From Actinomycetes bacterium (GTDB taxonomy: Bacteria; Actinomycetota; Acidimicrobiia; Acidimicrobiales; JAMCPL01): DNA of 64,000 nucleotides. Position 1 is the first letter of the stretch. Each line of letters starts with the position of its first letter. The position numbers were made by a program, and so were the translations under genes. Below, in pieces: positions 53,806 to 63,122 of this stretch. The stretch covers positions 1-64,000 of the forward strand of contig JAKAWR010000006.1 of the NCBI GenBank assembly GCA_021816935.1, given 5' to 3'. Below the pieces are notes generated by a model, which searched no databases, was not told the DNA's origin, and worked only from the letters and a program-made list of their open reading frames with translations.

Positions 53806-54777
53806 GTGGACACCCGCCAAACCCGCACGCGGGCCTATTCTGCCTCGCCACCCCGGCCGGCACTTCGGGCTTTGGAGTTCCAAGGCAGCGACGGTTGCGA
53901 TTCAACCGTCGTTGCCGCCTTCGCTACCGGCGCTCATTGCGTCAGCGGCGTCGGCGCTTGCGCCAGCACGGCGCCGGCTGTGGCTGCGGTCACCGGTTCC
54001 GTAACGAGCGTTAACGTAGTCTTCGTGGCAACCCCCGAGAACGTGACAGCCCTCGCTGCTCTTTCGGAGAAGGTCCTGTCGTGCAGGGCGTGCCCGCGCC
54101 TCGTCGACTGGCGGGAGCAAGTTGCCTGCGAGAAGAGGGCGGCCTTTGCCAGCGAAGCGTACTGGGGCCGACCGGTTCCCGGATTCGGCGACCCTGCGGC
54201 CAGGATTGTTCTCGTGGGACTTGCGCCGGCCGCACACGGTGCGAACAGGACCGGTCGGATGTTCACGGGCGACCGGTCGGGTGAATGGCTTGTCAGTGCC
54301 CTCTGGCGTGCAGGGCTCGCCAACCAGCCCGAGAGCCACCACGCAGGAGACGGTCTCGAGCTGCGAGATGCATACATGACTGCGGTGGTCCGGTGCGTTC
54401 CTCCCGCCAACCGGCCCAGTACCGGCGAGCGGGACGCATGCGTGGGGTACCTCGATCAGGAGCTGAGACTCCTGACCGGCGCACGGGTGCTCGTAGCTTT
54501 GGGGAGTTTCGCATTCGACGCACTGGCCCGCCTTGGCGGTACGCGGCCAAGGCCACGGTTCGGGCACGGCAGGGAGGTGCTCCTTCCCGGGGGCAGGATC
54601 ATGATCGGCTGTTACCACCCGAGCCAGCAGAACACCTTCACCGGCAAGCTGACCGAGGAGATGCTGGATTCAGTACTGGAGCGCTCCACAGCCCTGACAG
54701 GCTCCGGCCCGCCCGGGCGCGGAAGCCGGCGGGGAGACGTACCTATCCAGCGTTCCCCGGGATCCGCTGGTCGCTGA
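53806..54777 (+). CDS. Family 5 uracil-DNA glycosylase (UDGb)
   Basis: An iron-sulphur uracil-DNA glycosylase: LSCRACPRLVDWRE (two cluster Cys), the active-site stretch GLAPAAHGANRTGRMFTGD typical of UDGb, VVRCVPPANRP and DACVGYLDQEL (other cluster Cys), GCYHPSQQNTFTGKL. It excises uracil and hypoxanthine from DNA. The first 73 residues lack family similarity; GTG at 54025 is the likelier start, but neither has a clear ribosome site. The tail after STALTGS runs into decayed vapC sequence. Confidence 0.88.
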   Translation: MDTRQTRTRAYSASPPRPALRALEFQGSDGCDSTVVAAFATGAHCVSGVGACASTAPAVAAVTGSVTSVNVVFVATPENVTALAALSEKVLSCRACPRLVDWREQVACEKRAAFASEAYWGRPVPGFGDPAARIVLVGLAPAAHGANRTGRMFTGDRSGEWLVSALWRAGLANQPESHHAGDGLELRDAYMTAVVRCVPPANRPSTGERDACVGYLDQELRLLTGARVLVALGSFAFDALARLGGTRPRPRFGHGREVLLPGGRIMIGCYHPSQQNTFTGKLTEEMLDSVLERSTALTGSGPPGRGSRRGDVPIQRSPGSAGR

Positions 54778-55194
54778 TCGTCTTTACTGGTCGAGCATGC
54801 CTACGATTCCACCTCGTCCCACCACGCCTCGGCGCGCGCGTGGGTGGAATCCGCTTTTTCCGGGCCCGGCACCATCGGCATCAGCTGGCTCGTACTTCTT
54901 GCTTTCCTACGTCTCAGCACGAAAGCCGCGGTTTTCGAGCATGCTCTGGATGTCGACGATGCACTGAACGTGGCCGAAAGCTGGCTCGACCAACCCGGCA
55001 TAACCATCGTCAGCCCGACCGAACGCCACCCTGCGGTCATGCGCGAGTTGCTGCACCCACTCGGTACCGGGGGGAACCTGGTGAACGACGCCCATCTGGC
55101 TGCACTCGCGATCGAACACGGGGCAGAGATAATCTCTTTCGATTCCGACTTCTCCCGGTTCCAAGGCGTACGCTGGTCGACGCCTGCAACCTAA
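54774..55194 (+). pseudogene. VapC-type PIN toxin lacking its first catalytic motif
   Basis: From 54784 the frame reads LLVEHAYDSTSSHHASARAW, then ISWLVLLAFLRLSTKAAVFEHAL, TIVSPTERHP and GNLVNDAHLAALAIEHGAEI ending FSRFQGVRWSTPAT. This is a nearly complete PIN toxin of the Mtu_PIN type, with the NDAH acidic site kept. The expected N-terminus would be LIV-PDVN-LL. CTGATCGTC (LIV) is present at 54774 but in another frame, and the PDVN codons with the first catalytic Asp are gone. About eleven bases seem deleted. No antitoxin gene precedes it. Confidence 0.7.
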
Positions 55195-55359
55195 GTCCGC
55201 GAGGCCGCTCCGGCGACCCGACTGCGAGCTTCTCCTATTAAGGCTGACTAACGGGGACCTCCCGTACTTCGGACTCGCCGCTCGACCCCGAGGCAGGTGG
55301 GGAGCGTCCGTCTCCCGGTGCAATTGTCAACGGGTATAGGTTCAGGTTCCTCACCGGCG

Positions 55360-56613
55360 CTATGGCCGTCGCCCGGCGAGGCTCATAGCCGTAGCGCTGA
55401 GGATTACTGCCCCGGAAAGAGCGACAATGGCGGCGTACCCGTAGGACCAGGACGGGCCGAGGCCGTAGAGGAGGCCCATCGCGAGGTTGCCCACAAAAAG
55501 TCCCACGCTCCTGAACGCCGACAGCATCCCGAATCCGCGACCGCCACCGGGAAGGAGCACGGAGATAAGAGAGGGTTCGAGCGTCTCCACGATCCCGAGG
55601 GCTGCCCCGAGAACGGCTACCGCAACGAGAATGGCGGCGTATCCGAGCCCGATGCCCGAGGCCAGAGCGATCAACGCAGCCCCGGCGGCGGTCGGTAGGA
55701 ACCCGAGAGTGCCCAGCAGGAGCAGGCGCCCTCGCCAGCTCGAACCCAGGTGTCCGGGAACGATGAATCCCGTTGCGGCCGAGGCGGTGTTGAAGATAAG
55801 GAAGGCGAGCAGGCCGGTGAGCGTGCGGTTGGCACTTTTCGCTGCGGTGAGCACGGGAAAGCCGATGCTGTAGGAGCTGAAGCCGAACAGGACCGTGGCG
55901 GCGAGTATGGCCGTCGCCGCTCGTCGGGGGAGAGCGGGGACCGCGGACGACCCGCCTTCGCCGGATTGACGGCGCGTCTTATGCGGCGGTCCCAGCGAGG
56001 GGGAGGTCAGCGTAAGGCAGAACGTGGAGACGGCCAGCGGAGCGATCGTCCCGATGAAAACCCAGCGAAAGGCGATTCCCGCCGCTGAGGCGCCGACCAT
56101 GTAGACCGCTGCCAGAATGCCGCCCCCCACGTCGAGGCCGTGGAGGAAGCCAAAGGCCCTAGTTCGCACATCCTCGGCGGTTGCATCGGTAAGCATGACC
56201 CTTCTCGACGGGGTCCGCAGGTTGCGTGCCCACCAACCCGCACAGAAGAAGATCACCGCCGCGGGGATGCTGGCGATCGAGGCGGACAGCGCCAGGAGCG
56301 GGATGCCCGAGTTGCCGATAATGGCGAGCCTGCGGTGGCCTATCCGGTCGCCGATCCTGCTGCCTGCGTATGCCAGGAGTGAACCGCCGCCGAAGGCGAG
56401 AGCCATCGTGAAACCGTAAAGGGCTATCGACGTATGCAGCGACAGGACCATGAACAGCGGCAGGCCCGCCAGCACGCTCTGGTATCCGAGATCGGCAAAG
56501 AACGCCGAGAGCGAGATCGCCCAGACGTCGCGGGTGCGCCACGTTCGGGAGCCCGCCGCCGGAGCCAGCGGTTCCAGCGGCAGGTCAGACCTCGCTGGAG
56601 ACGAGAATGGCAT
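55360..56613 (-). CDS. Major facilitator superfamily transporter
   Basis: About 417 residues with 12 membrane segments. The loop motif YAGSRIGDRIGHRRLAIIGNSG between helices 2 and 3 is the MFS motif A variant, and ILAAVYMVGASAAGIAFRWVFIG is the second half of domain 1. A cytoplasmic loop rich in Arg/Ser/Gly separates the two six-helix halves. Substrate unknown; drug or sugar exporter groups are possible. The start is uncertain: ATG 56613 lies inside the thiolase gene's 3' end on the same strand, so the genes overlap by about 29 bases. Confidence 0.82.
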   Translation of the reverse strand: MPFSSPARSDLPLEPLAPAAGSRTWRTRDVWAISLSAFFADLGYQSVLAGLPLFMVLSLHTSIALYGFTMALAFGGGSLLAYAGSRIGDRIGHRRLAIIGNSGIPLLALSASIASIPAAVIFFCAGWWARNLRTPSRRVMLTDATAEDVRTRAFGFLHGLDVGGGILAAVYMVGASAAGIAFRWVFIGTIAPLAVSTFCLTLTSPSLGPPHKTRRQSGEGGSSAVPALPRRAATAILAATVLFGFSSYSIGFPVLTAAKSANRTLTGLLAFLIFNTASAATGFIVPGHLGSSWRGRLLLLGTLGFLPTAAGAALIALASGIGLGYAAILVAVAVLGAALGIVETLEPSLISVLLPGGGRGFGMLSAFRSVGLFVGNLAMGLLYGLGPSWSYGYAAIVALSGAVILSATAMSLAGRRP

Positions 56614-57769
56614 CTCCCTGGCCACCACCGCCGCAGAGGCTTGCCGACCCGAGGCCCCCGCCGCGGCGCTGCAACTCATGCAGCAGCGTGAGGACGAGGC
56701 GAGTCCCCGATGCGCCTATGGGATGGCCGAGAGCCACAGCGCCCCCGTTCACGTTGCAGATCTCCCCCGTAATCCCAAGATCGTCCATCGAGGCCAGCGT
56801 TACGGATGCGAACGCCTCGTTGATCTCGAACAGGTCGACGTCACCGATGCTCTGGCCAGCTTTGGCGAGCGCCTGCTTCGTGGCGGTCGAAGGCTGGTGA
56901 AGCAGGGATGCGTCGGGTCCGGCCACCTGGCCGTAGCTGACCACAGTCCCGAGTGGGCGTGCCCCGAGCTTCTCGGCGACGTCGCGCCGGGCGACTATCA
57001 CTGCCGCGGCACCGTCGGAGATCTGGCTTGCATTGCCGGCCGTGACCGAGCCTGCTGGGTCGAATGCCGGCTTCAGCTTCGCCAGCGCCTCGCTCGTGGT
57101 GCCCGGCCGCACTCCCTCGTCACCGTCCACGGTGACTGGCTCGCCCTTTCGCTGGGGGACCTCCACAGGCGTGATCTCGCCTGCGAAGCGGCCTTCTTTC
57201 TGCGCTGCGGCAGCCCGCTCGTGTGACAGCGCCGAGAACGCGTCCTGGCGCTCCCGAGCTATTCCTGCCTTGCCGGTGTCCCGGTCCGTGGACAGCCCCA
57301 TGGCGCAATGGTCGAAGGCGCAGGTGAGTCCATCGAACATCATCGAGTCGACGAGCTTGCCGTCTCCCAACCGGTAGCCGGATCTTGCATCGGGGAGAAG
57401 GTAGGGGGCGCGAGTCATCGACTCCATGCCGCCTGCCACCACGACCTCGGCCTCGCCGGAGCGGATCATGAGGTCGGCAAGGTGTATCGCATTCAGACCG
57501 GAAAGGCAGACCTTGTTGACGGTGGTGGCCGGCACGGTCATCGGGATGCCGGCGTTGGTCGCGGCCTGGCGTGCCGTGATCTGGCCCTGGCCGGCCTGCA
57601 GCACCTGGCCCACAAAAACGTAGTCGACCTTTTCCGGCGGGATACCAGCCCGTTGTAGCGCAGCAGCGATAGCGATCCCGCCTAGATCCATTGCGCTGAA
57701 CGACGCCAGAGCGCCCGACAGTTTGCCGATGGGGGTCCTTGCGCCCGCAAGGATAACCGATCCAGCCAT
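56585..57769 (-). CDS. Acetyl-CoA acetyltransferase (thiolase)
   Basis: A 394-residue thiolase. Acyl-enzyme Cys 88 in VNKVCLSGLNA, the pantetheine-loop GGMESMTRAPYLLP, NASQISDGAAAVI, NEAFASVTLA, the active His in GGAVALGHPIGASG and the second Cys in SLCGGGGQGDAIL. It condenses or cleaves acetoacetyl-CoA; degradative and biosynthetic types cannot be separated by eye. ATG 57769 with GGAGG nine bases upstream. Probably co-transcribed with the MFS gene that overlaps its end. Confidence 0.93.
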   Translation of the reverse strand: MAGSVILAGARTPIGKLSGALASFSAMDLGGIAIAAALQRAGIPPEKVDYVFVGQVLQAGQGQITARQAATNAGIPMTVPATTVNKVCLSGLNAIHLADLMIRSGEAEVVVAGGMESMTRAPYLLPDARSGYRLGDGKLVDSMMFDGLTCAFDHCAMGLSTDRDTGKAGIARERQDAFSALSHERAAAAQKEGRFAGEITPVEVPQRKGEPVTVDGDEGVRPGTTSEALAKLKPAFDPAGSVTAGNASQISDGAAAVIVARRDVAEKLGARPLGTVVSYGQVAGPDASLLHQPSTATKQALAKAGQSIGDVDLFEINEAFASVTLASMDDLGITGEICNVNGGAVALGHPIGASGTRLVLTLLHELQRRGGGLGSASLCGGGGQGDAILVSSEV

Positions 57770-58328
57770 TATCCAAACCTCCGTCCTCTTATGGTAGTAA
57801 GCGATTCGGCAGGGCGGGTGCCCCGGGTACCGGCCCTGCCCGTTCAATCGTATCCGTTGTGCGGCCCGGCCCGTCAAGAGCGGCCGGCGAGTAGGGACGG
57901 GGAGCCTCGCAGGTGGGGAGCGGGGGGCTGCAACGGCTGCAATGGGCGGTCAGTGGCCGGCGCGAACGGAACCGCAGTCATGACATCGGCGCGGGCCGAG
58001 AAGGGCCGCGTGCCGGATGCAAACGACGCATACACCGCCGCAATCCCCACAGCGGCCGGCCCGGAGGCCCGGCGCATCACCCGGTACCGGCGATCAGCTC
58101 CGGCCCTTCGTCGTGGTTGCGAATGCCTTGCTCGGAGCGGAAAAGTGCGAACCGACCGAACCGACCGAACCGACCGAACCGACCGCACATGATGCCAGCA
58201 TAGAGCCTCAGCGGACTCTACGCTCGCGGCGTCCCGGTCCTTCCCACCTTCAACTGGCCCCGAACCTCCGCAGCGCGCCGCGCGGGCTTCTCGCCTCCTC
58301 GGGGAAGGTCGAACCGCGACCGGAACGG
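57770..58328. other. Intergenic region with 9-bp tandem repeat
   Basis: No gene recognised, although long open frames cross it because of GC content. It contains four copies of GAACCGACC (58149-58184) and separates the thiolase start from the end of the glycosyltransferase gene. Confidence 0.5.
58149..58184. repeat. 9-bp tandem repeat GAACCGACC, four perfect copies
   Basis: Four identical 9-base units flanked by GTGC and GCAC. Non-coding as far as seen. Confidence 0.85.
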
Positions 58329-60578
58329 TCAGGGCTGCCCTATAGCGTCGCGGAGCCAGCGCGCCGCGCCGCGGCTTCCCGGTACCCGTTTGGCAATATT
58401 GCGAAGCCTGGGGTGGCGAAGCGCTGCCGGGAGACCCTGCGAACCTCCCGCCTCGCGGGCGGCCAGATAGGAGCGAATCATGTCGATTTCCTCCTGGCGG
58501 GAGGCAACCTTGTCCCACGTGATCGTGGGGATCAGCTGGTCGATGGCGGCGAGCATCTGGGATACGCAGCTGTCCCAGGAGTGGCTCTGGTCGTGCGCCG
58601 ACCAGATGGCGCCAGGATCCACAGGAGGCGAGGACAAGAGCTCCCCGACGGCGGCGACCAGATCGTCTTCCGTCGTGAAGCGCATGATTCCGCTGTCGCC
58701 CGACTTGGCGATCAGCTCGTCGAGTAGCGGTGACGACCGGCATATGATGGGCTTGCCGTAAGCAAGGGTGCGAAGGATGGGCAGACCGAAACCTTCGAAT
58801 GACGACGGGAACACGGTGGCTGCCGCTCCGGTATAAAGCGCGTCGATGTCGCCCTCCGGCAGGTCTCCACTTCGTACGGGAATGACCCCCCGCGGCGGCG
58901 TCCCGGTGTAGCCGAGCGCCTTCACCTGCAGGTCGGGGAAGTGCCTGTGCAGCACGTCTACCGTCGGGTTCACCATCTTGTGAGCGTAAGAGTTGCCGAT
59001 CACCAGCGCATAGGGCGGAACCGCTGGCGGGGCGGGGCGCGCTTCGGGCACATAGTCGGCTAAGCGGAGCGAGGGCATGGCGATTGCATCGAGGCGGTCC
59101 TCGTGTGATCCGTAGCGTGCCTGGAACTTCTCCCTGTCGTAGCCGGTGAAGAAAAGCATCGCATCCGACATCCTCGCAGCGGCTTTCCAAAGCTGGTGCG
59201 TCTTCGGCGACTGGTACCGGATGTAGTAGCAGTCCGCTGCAATGGTGTCCAGGTGGTACACGACATGCAGTGGGGCCATTCTCGCCAGTGACAGCATGTC
59301 GTCCCAGTTGTAGTACTGGGTGAGTCGTAGTGCGACTGTACACGGCTCCGGGACGTCCTCGAGCGACTGGTGAATGTCGATGCCGGAAAGGCAGTCCGAA
59401 AGTCCGTGGAACTCGATCGCACGCCGGTCGGCGGCGACTACGATCTGGTAGCGGTCGCGCCAAGCAGGGGAAGCCGTGATGTGGCGCAGGACCCGCGTTG
59501 CCAGCTCGAAGGTGCCGTTGTAGGAGCGTGCCAGGAGCCGCAGGTCAACGAGAACGGAGGAGCGGTACCTGCTGAAGCTGGTCACCGTGCCGAGGAGCTG
59601 CTCCGCTCTGTACTGAGGCGAGCGGAAATGCTCGTCGACCGCCGCGCGGTACTCGGGGTACCTGGCATCGAGGATCATGGAATGGTCCCGTTCCAGACGG
59701 TTCCGCGTGGCACCGAAGGAGTGCGACCCCCGATGCTCGCAGTAGGCGTGGTTGGCGAGGGCGACTCGGAACCCCAGGCGGTTGGCCCGCATCATCAGGT
59801 CGTTTTCTTCGTTGTACCCCGGGCTGTAGACAGTGTCGAGCAGCCCGGCGGTTCGCAGGACCTCGCAGCGTACGAGGAGGCAGAAGCCCGTGGCCACGGG
59901 GACGTACGTGAAGCGTTCGAGGGGCGCCGTGTAGGCCGCCAACGCCTCTGCCCATGCTGCCTCTCCGGCCTCGCCATCCGGCCCGCCTCCTCGCTTGCCG
60001 CCGTCCCGGTAGCCGCCGTCCCGGTAGCCGCCGTCCCGGTAGCCGCCGTCCCGGTAGCCGCCGTCCCGGTAGCCGCCGTCGTATCCCGGGACGTGCAGCG
60101 CACGCTGCCACGGGATCGTGGCGAGGGTCGCATCGTTGGAGCGGGGCCCGACGAAACCGATCTTGTCGTCGAGCGCACCCACTGCGGCGATCTCTTCGAG
60201 GCAGCCCGCATGCGGCAAGGCGTCGGAGTTGAGGAGGAGGGCGTCAGTTCCCCGGGCGAGCGCCATGGCGAGCCCGCGATTGGTTGATTCCACGAAACCC
60301 ATGTTCCGGTCGTTGGTGACGACTTCCACCGGTATTCCCTGTGAGCGAAGAGTGTCAGATGCCCGCCCGAGCGTAGCGGCAAGGGCGGTGTCGTCAGGGC
60401 TGTCGTTGACGAAGCAGAAACCGGCTCCAATCCGGTCGAGCTCACCTGCCAGTTCCCTGAAGCGGGCAAGCTGCATGTCGACCAGCTCGGGTTGCCGGTA
60501 GTAAGGGACGATTACCAGCAGCCCCGGTTGGTTCGCTTCAGCATCGGAACCTCGGGGCTCGGGCGGCGGGGTGCTCAC
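58329..60578 (-). CDS. Two-domain glycosyltransferase (GT2 + GT4-like)
   Basis: About 749 residues. The N-terminal half is a GT-A family 2 enzyme: LLVIVPYYRQPELVDMQL, FCFVNDSPDD, NMGFVESTNRGLAMA, LLLNSDALPHAGC (metal-binding DxD equivalent) and YNEENDLMMRANRLGF. The C-terminal half is GT-B family 4: YALVIGNSYAHKMVNPTVDVL, LPEGDIDALYTGAAATVFPSSFEGFGLPILRTLAYGKPIICRSS. Between GT2 strands there is a five-fold GGYRD repeat. Such fusions make surface glycans. GTG 60578 is a tentative start that avoids the divergent gene at 60724. Confidence 0.85.
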   Translation of the reverse strand: MSTPPPEPRGSDAEANQPGLLVIVPYYRQPELVDMQLARFRELAGELDRIGAGFCFVNDSPDDTALAATLGRASDTLRSQGIPVEVVTNDRNMGFVESTNRGLAMALARGTDALLLNSDALPHAGCLEEIAAVGALDDKIGFVGPRSNDATLATIPWQRALHVPGYDGGYRDGGYRDGGYRDGGYRDGGYRDGGKRGGGPDGEAGEAAWAEALAAYTAPLERFTYVPVATGFCLLVRCEVLRTAGLLDTVYSPGYNEENDLMMRANRLGFRVALANHAYCEHRGSHSFGATRNRLERDHSMILDARYPEYRAAVDEHFRSPQYRAEQLLGTVTSFSRYRSSVLVDLRLLARSYNGTFELATRVLRHITASPAWRDRYQIVVAADRRAIEFHGLSDCLSGIDIHQSLEDVPEPCTVALRLTQYYNWDDMLSLARMAPLHVVYHLDTIAADCYYIRYQSPKTHQLWKAAARMSDAMLFFTGYDREKFQARYGSHEDRLDAIAMPSLRLADYVPEARPAPPAVPPYALVIGNSYAHKMVNPTVDVLHRHFPDLQVKALGYTGTPPRGVIPVRSGDLPEGDIDALYTGAAATVFPSSFEGFGLPILRTLAYGKPIICRSSPLLDELIAKSGDSGIMRFTTEDDLVAAVGELLSSPPVDPGAIWSAHDQSHSWDSCVSQMLAAIDQLIPTITWDKVASRQEEIDMIRSYLAAREAGGSQGLPAALRHPRLRNIAKRVPGSRGAARWLRDAIGQP
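60001..60075 (-). repeat. 15-bp minisatellite in the glycosyltransferase, five copies
   Basis: Five identical 15-base units read on minus as GGYRD repeats. Being a multiple of three, changes in copy number alter loop length without frameshift. Confidence 0.9.
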
Positions 60579-60711
60579 AGCATGGTCCGGAGGAGAAGCG
60601 CTGCTCTTGCGGGATACGCTCGGCCCATCGACGTGCAGTGTAGCAGGGCCTCGAGGCAGGAGACGACCACCGGGCGCTGGCGATACCGGCCGGCACCGAG
60701 GTACGAGGTAG

Positions 60712-60717
60712 TACACT
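60712..60717 (+). promoter_or_regulatory. Putative -10 box (TACACT), leaderless
   Basis: TACACT is followed by six bases and the GTG at 60724. No ribosome site is present. Confidence 0.5.
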
Positions 60718-60723
60718 ATTCGG

Positions 60724-62937
60724 GTGCAGCGTGTCAGGACCAAGGCACTCGCGGCCGGTATCGCCTCGGTATCGGTGGTCGCGTTGACATGCGGGAGCGC
60801 GCTCTCCACTGCTTACCCTGCATCGACGAGCGGATCCGGCCGGGCGAACACCGGGGCGGCCGCCTACGGTGCGGCGCGACCGGACGGGTTCGCGGGGAGG
60901 TCGGTTGATGGCCCTCGTGTGGCTGGAGACCCGCTGTATGTCCCTTCCCAGTACCCGACGATCAGCGCTGCGATACTTGCGGCATCGAACGGGGACACGA
61001 TCTACGTTGCTCCCGGTACCTACCATGACCAGCTACTCGTCACGGGCAAGTACATCAGCATCGAGTCGACCGGCAATCCGTCGGACACGGTCATAACCCC
61101 TCCGGTGCCAGAGCCCGTGGTCGTGTGGCAGGACACCCCATGCAACAGCTGCAGTACGCAGCCGGTGTTCAAGGGTTTCACGGTGAAGGACGGCTACAGT
61201 ACCGCTTCCGGGCAAGCGGGCTGCATCACCCTGGCGGGAGGTGCTGACATCACCCTTGACGACATCGTGGTCCAGAACTGCAGCGCAACGACCAACGGCG
61301 GGGGCATCTGGATCTCGAACTCCAATCCCGTTCTCGACGGCGTGGTGGTCAACCACGACATGTCCGACTGCATCGGCGGTGGCATTGTCGTCGACGGTTC
61401 GAGCCCCTCGATAATCGACACGACCGTGAGCGACAACCTTGCAACGGCCGGGGGCGGGATGTGGATCGCCAACGGTGGGTACTCCGTCCTCGTTGACGAC
61501 ACGTTCACCGGCAACACCGCGAGGGGGAATACAAGCCACCCCTGCGGCGGTGGGGAAGGCGGGGCGTTGGGGGTGATCAACGGGGTCTCAGGCATCATCG
61601 AGGACACCACCTTCAGTGGTAACACCGCCTATTACGGGGGCGCTGTGGACCTCGAGACCATGGGGGCGTCGATCACCATACAGTCGAACAACTTCACGGG
61701 CAACTCGGTCTTGCTAAGCCCAACTGACAGCCAGTCGGGCCAGGGTGCGGCGCTCAGCGTCTACAACGGAACAAACGGGTCGATAGCGGGCAACGACTTT
61801 ACGAACAACACGGCGTACGGCGGAGGAGGGGGCATCACGGTGGCCCAGAACTCGAACGTGTCGATATCCAACAACCTGGTCGCTCACAACACGGCACAGA
61901 CACAGGACGGTGGCGGGGTATATGCGAGCGGCTCGGGGGGCAACAGCTCGGCGACGCTTTTGGATAACTGCATCATGGACAATTCCGCTGCCGTTGGCGG
62001 CGGGGTCCTCGTCGCGGGCGGTGCCTCAGTAACATCGCTTCACGATACGATCATCGACAACTTTGCGACTCGGTACAGCAGCACGGTGAACGGCAACGAC
62101 TTTCCCTGGATAACCGGGGGAATATACGTGATGAAGAGTGCGAGCGGCGCCAGCGTCAACGGCGATCTGATTGCGAGCAACACGGGGCCGCAAGTGTACG
62201 ATGAGGAGGGAGCGTCGGGTCAAACGGTGGGAACCTACGTCGGCGATGATCTCTACTCCCCGCCGGCGTCGGACGGATACCTCGTAGCGTACGGCACCGG
62301 CCCGGTAGACGAGCCTGCGAATCTGGACCAGGTGACCAATCCTCCCTTCAGGAGCTCCAACCTGGCGTCATTTGCGCCACAGCTCACTTCGACGAATGGA
62401 TGCACGACGCCTGCGGGATCGAAGTCGTCTGCTTACGGAGTGAGCGATCCACCGGCCGCCGCTCCCGAGCCTGTCTACAGGTTTTTCAGCTCGGTGCTGC
62501 AGGTCCATTTCTTCACGGCCGACATCAACGAGCGCAACTCGATCATCGCGACCTACCCGGTGTCGATGTACCAGTACGAGGGTGTCGGTTTCTACGCTTA
62601 CGGCTCGCAGGTGTCGGGAACCGTTCCGGTGTACCGGTTCTACCAGGTTCCCTGGCCGCACAGCCATTTCTATACGGCCGTCAAGTCCGAGTACCAGAGC
62701 CTCGTGTCCAACACCGGTTACTACTGGCATTACGAGGGGATATCCTTCTACGTCTACCCGCCGGCCACGTTGGCGGAAGTGCCGGTGTACCGTTTCCGGA
62801 ACGTCGACAATGGAGCGCACTTCTTCACGGACAACTACGGGGAATACCAGTATGTGAAGGCCAACCTGGGATACGAGTGGGCCTACGAGTTCGTGGCCTT
62901 CGACGTCCCGTACGGCACACCGGTGCCGGGGCAGTAG
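60724..62937 (+). CDS. Secreted parallel beta-helix protein with DUF5648-like tail
   Basis: 737 residues. Sec signal peptide (AAGIASVSVVALTCGSALSTAYPA). YPTISAAILAASNGDTIYVAPGTYHDQLLV opens a right-handed beta-helix (residues about 75-540). Its rungs repeat patterns such as GGGIWISNSNPVLDGVVV and SGNTAYYGGAVDLETMG, like pectate-lyase or polymorphic-membrane-protein helices. No lyase active site was identified. Residues about 580-735 are three repeats of the PVYRF-HFFT-YEGVGFYAY type that matches the DUF5648 repeat. A surface or extracellular carbohydrate-binding role is inferred. Probably leaderless. Confidence 0.82.
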   Translation: MQRVRTKALAAGIASVSVVALTCGSALSTAYPASTSGSGRANTGAAAYGAARPDGFAGRSVDGPRVAGDPLYVPSQYPTISAAILAASNGDTIYVAPGTYHDQLLVTGKYISIESTGNPSDTVITPPVPEPVVVWQDTPCNSCSTQPVFKGFTVKDGYSTASGQAGCITLAGGADITLDDIVVQNCSATTNGGGIWISNSNPVLDGVVVNHDMSDCIGGGIVVDGSSPSIIDTTVSDNLATAGGGMWIANGGYSVLVDDTFTGNTARGNTSHPCGGGEGGALGVINGVSGIIEDTTFSGNTAYYGGAVDLETMGASITIQSNNFTGNSVLLSPTDSQSGQGAALSVYNGTNGSIAGNDFTNNTAYGGGGGITVAQNSNVSISNNLVAHNTAQTQDGGGVYASGSGGNSSATLLDNCIMDNSAAVGGGVLVAGGASVTSLHDTIIDNFATRYSSTVNGNDFPWITGGIYVMKSASGASVNGDLIASNTGPQVYDEEGASGQTVGTYVGDDLYSPPASDGYLVAYGTGPVDEPANLDQVTNPPFRSSNLASFAPQLTSTNGCTTPAGSKSSAYGVSDPPAAAPEPVYRFFSSVLQVHFFTADINERNSIIATYPVSMYQYEGVGFYAYGSQVSGTVPVYRFYQVPWPHSHFYTAVKSEYQSLVSNTGYYWHYEGISFYVYPPATLAEVPVYRFRNVDNGAHFFTDNYGEYQYVKANLGYEWAYEFVAFDVPYGTPVPGQ

Positions 62938-63122
62938 GCGGCCGCGGGAGCAGGTCGGTCGCGGTATAGGCGGGAAGGCGGTGAGGGGCGGCGACCGGTA
63001 GGAAGGCGGGAGGGGCGCTGCCGGGCGAAGTAGCGGCGCTTACGTGCACTCGAGGCGAAACCGGCGAGGTGCGGCTGGTGGGCGCATCTCGTGCCATTAC
63101 GCCGTAATAAGAAAGCTACCCT

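Noticed and set aside
57874..58200. CRISPR-like short repeats
   Set aside because: The repeat unit is 9 bases with no spacers; it is a simple tandem repeat.
57874..59463. A 529-residue minus-strand open frame with RSVRSVRSVR repeats
   Set aside because: It is a shadow of the glycosyltransferase gene and of the 9-bp repeat; Arg/Pro/His-rich composition with no family motif.
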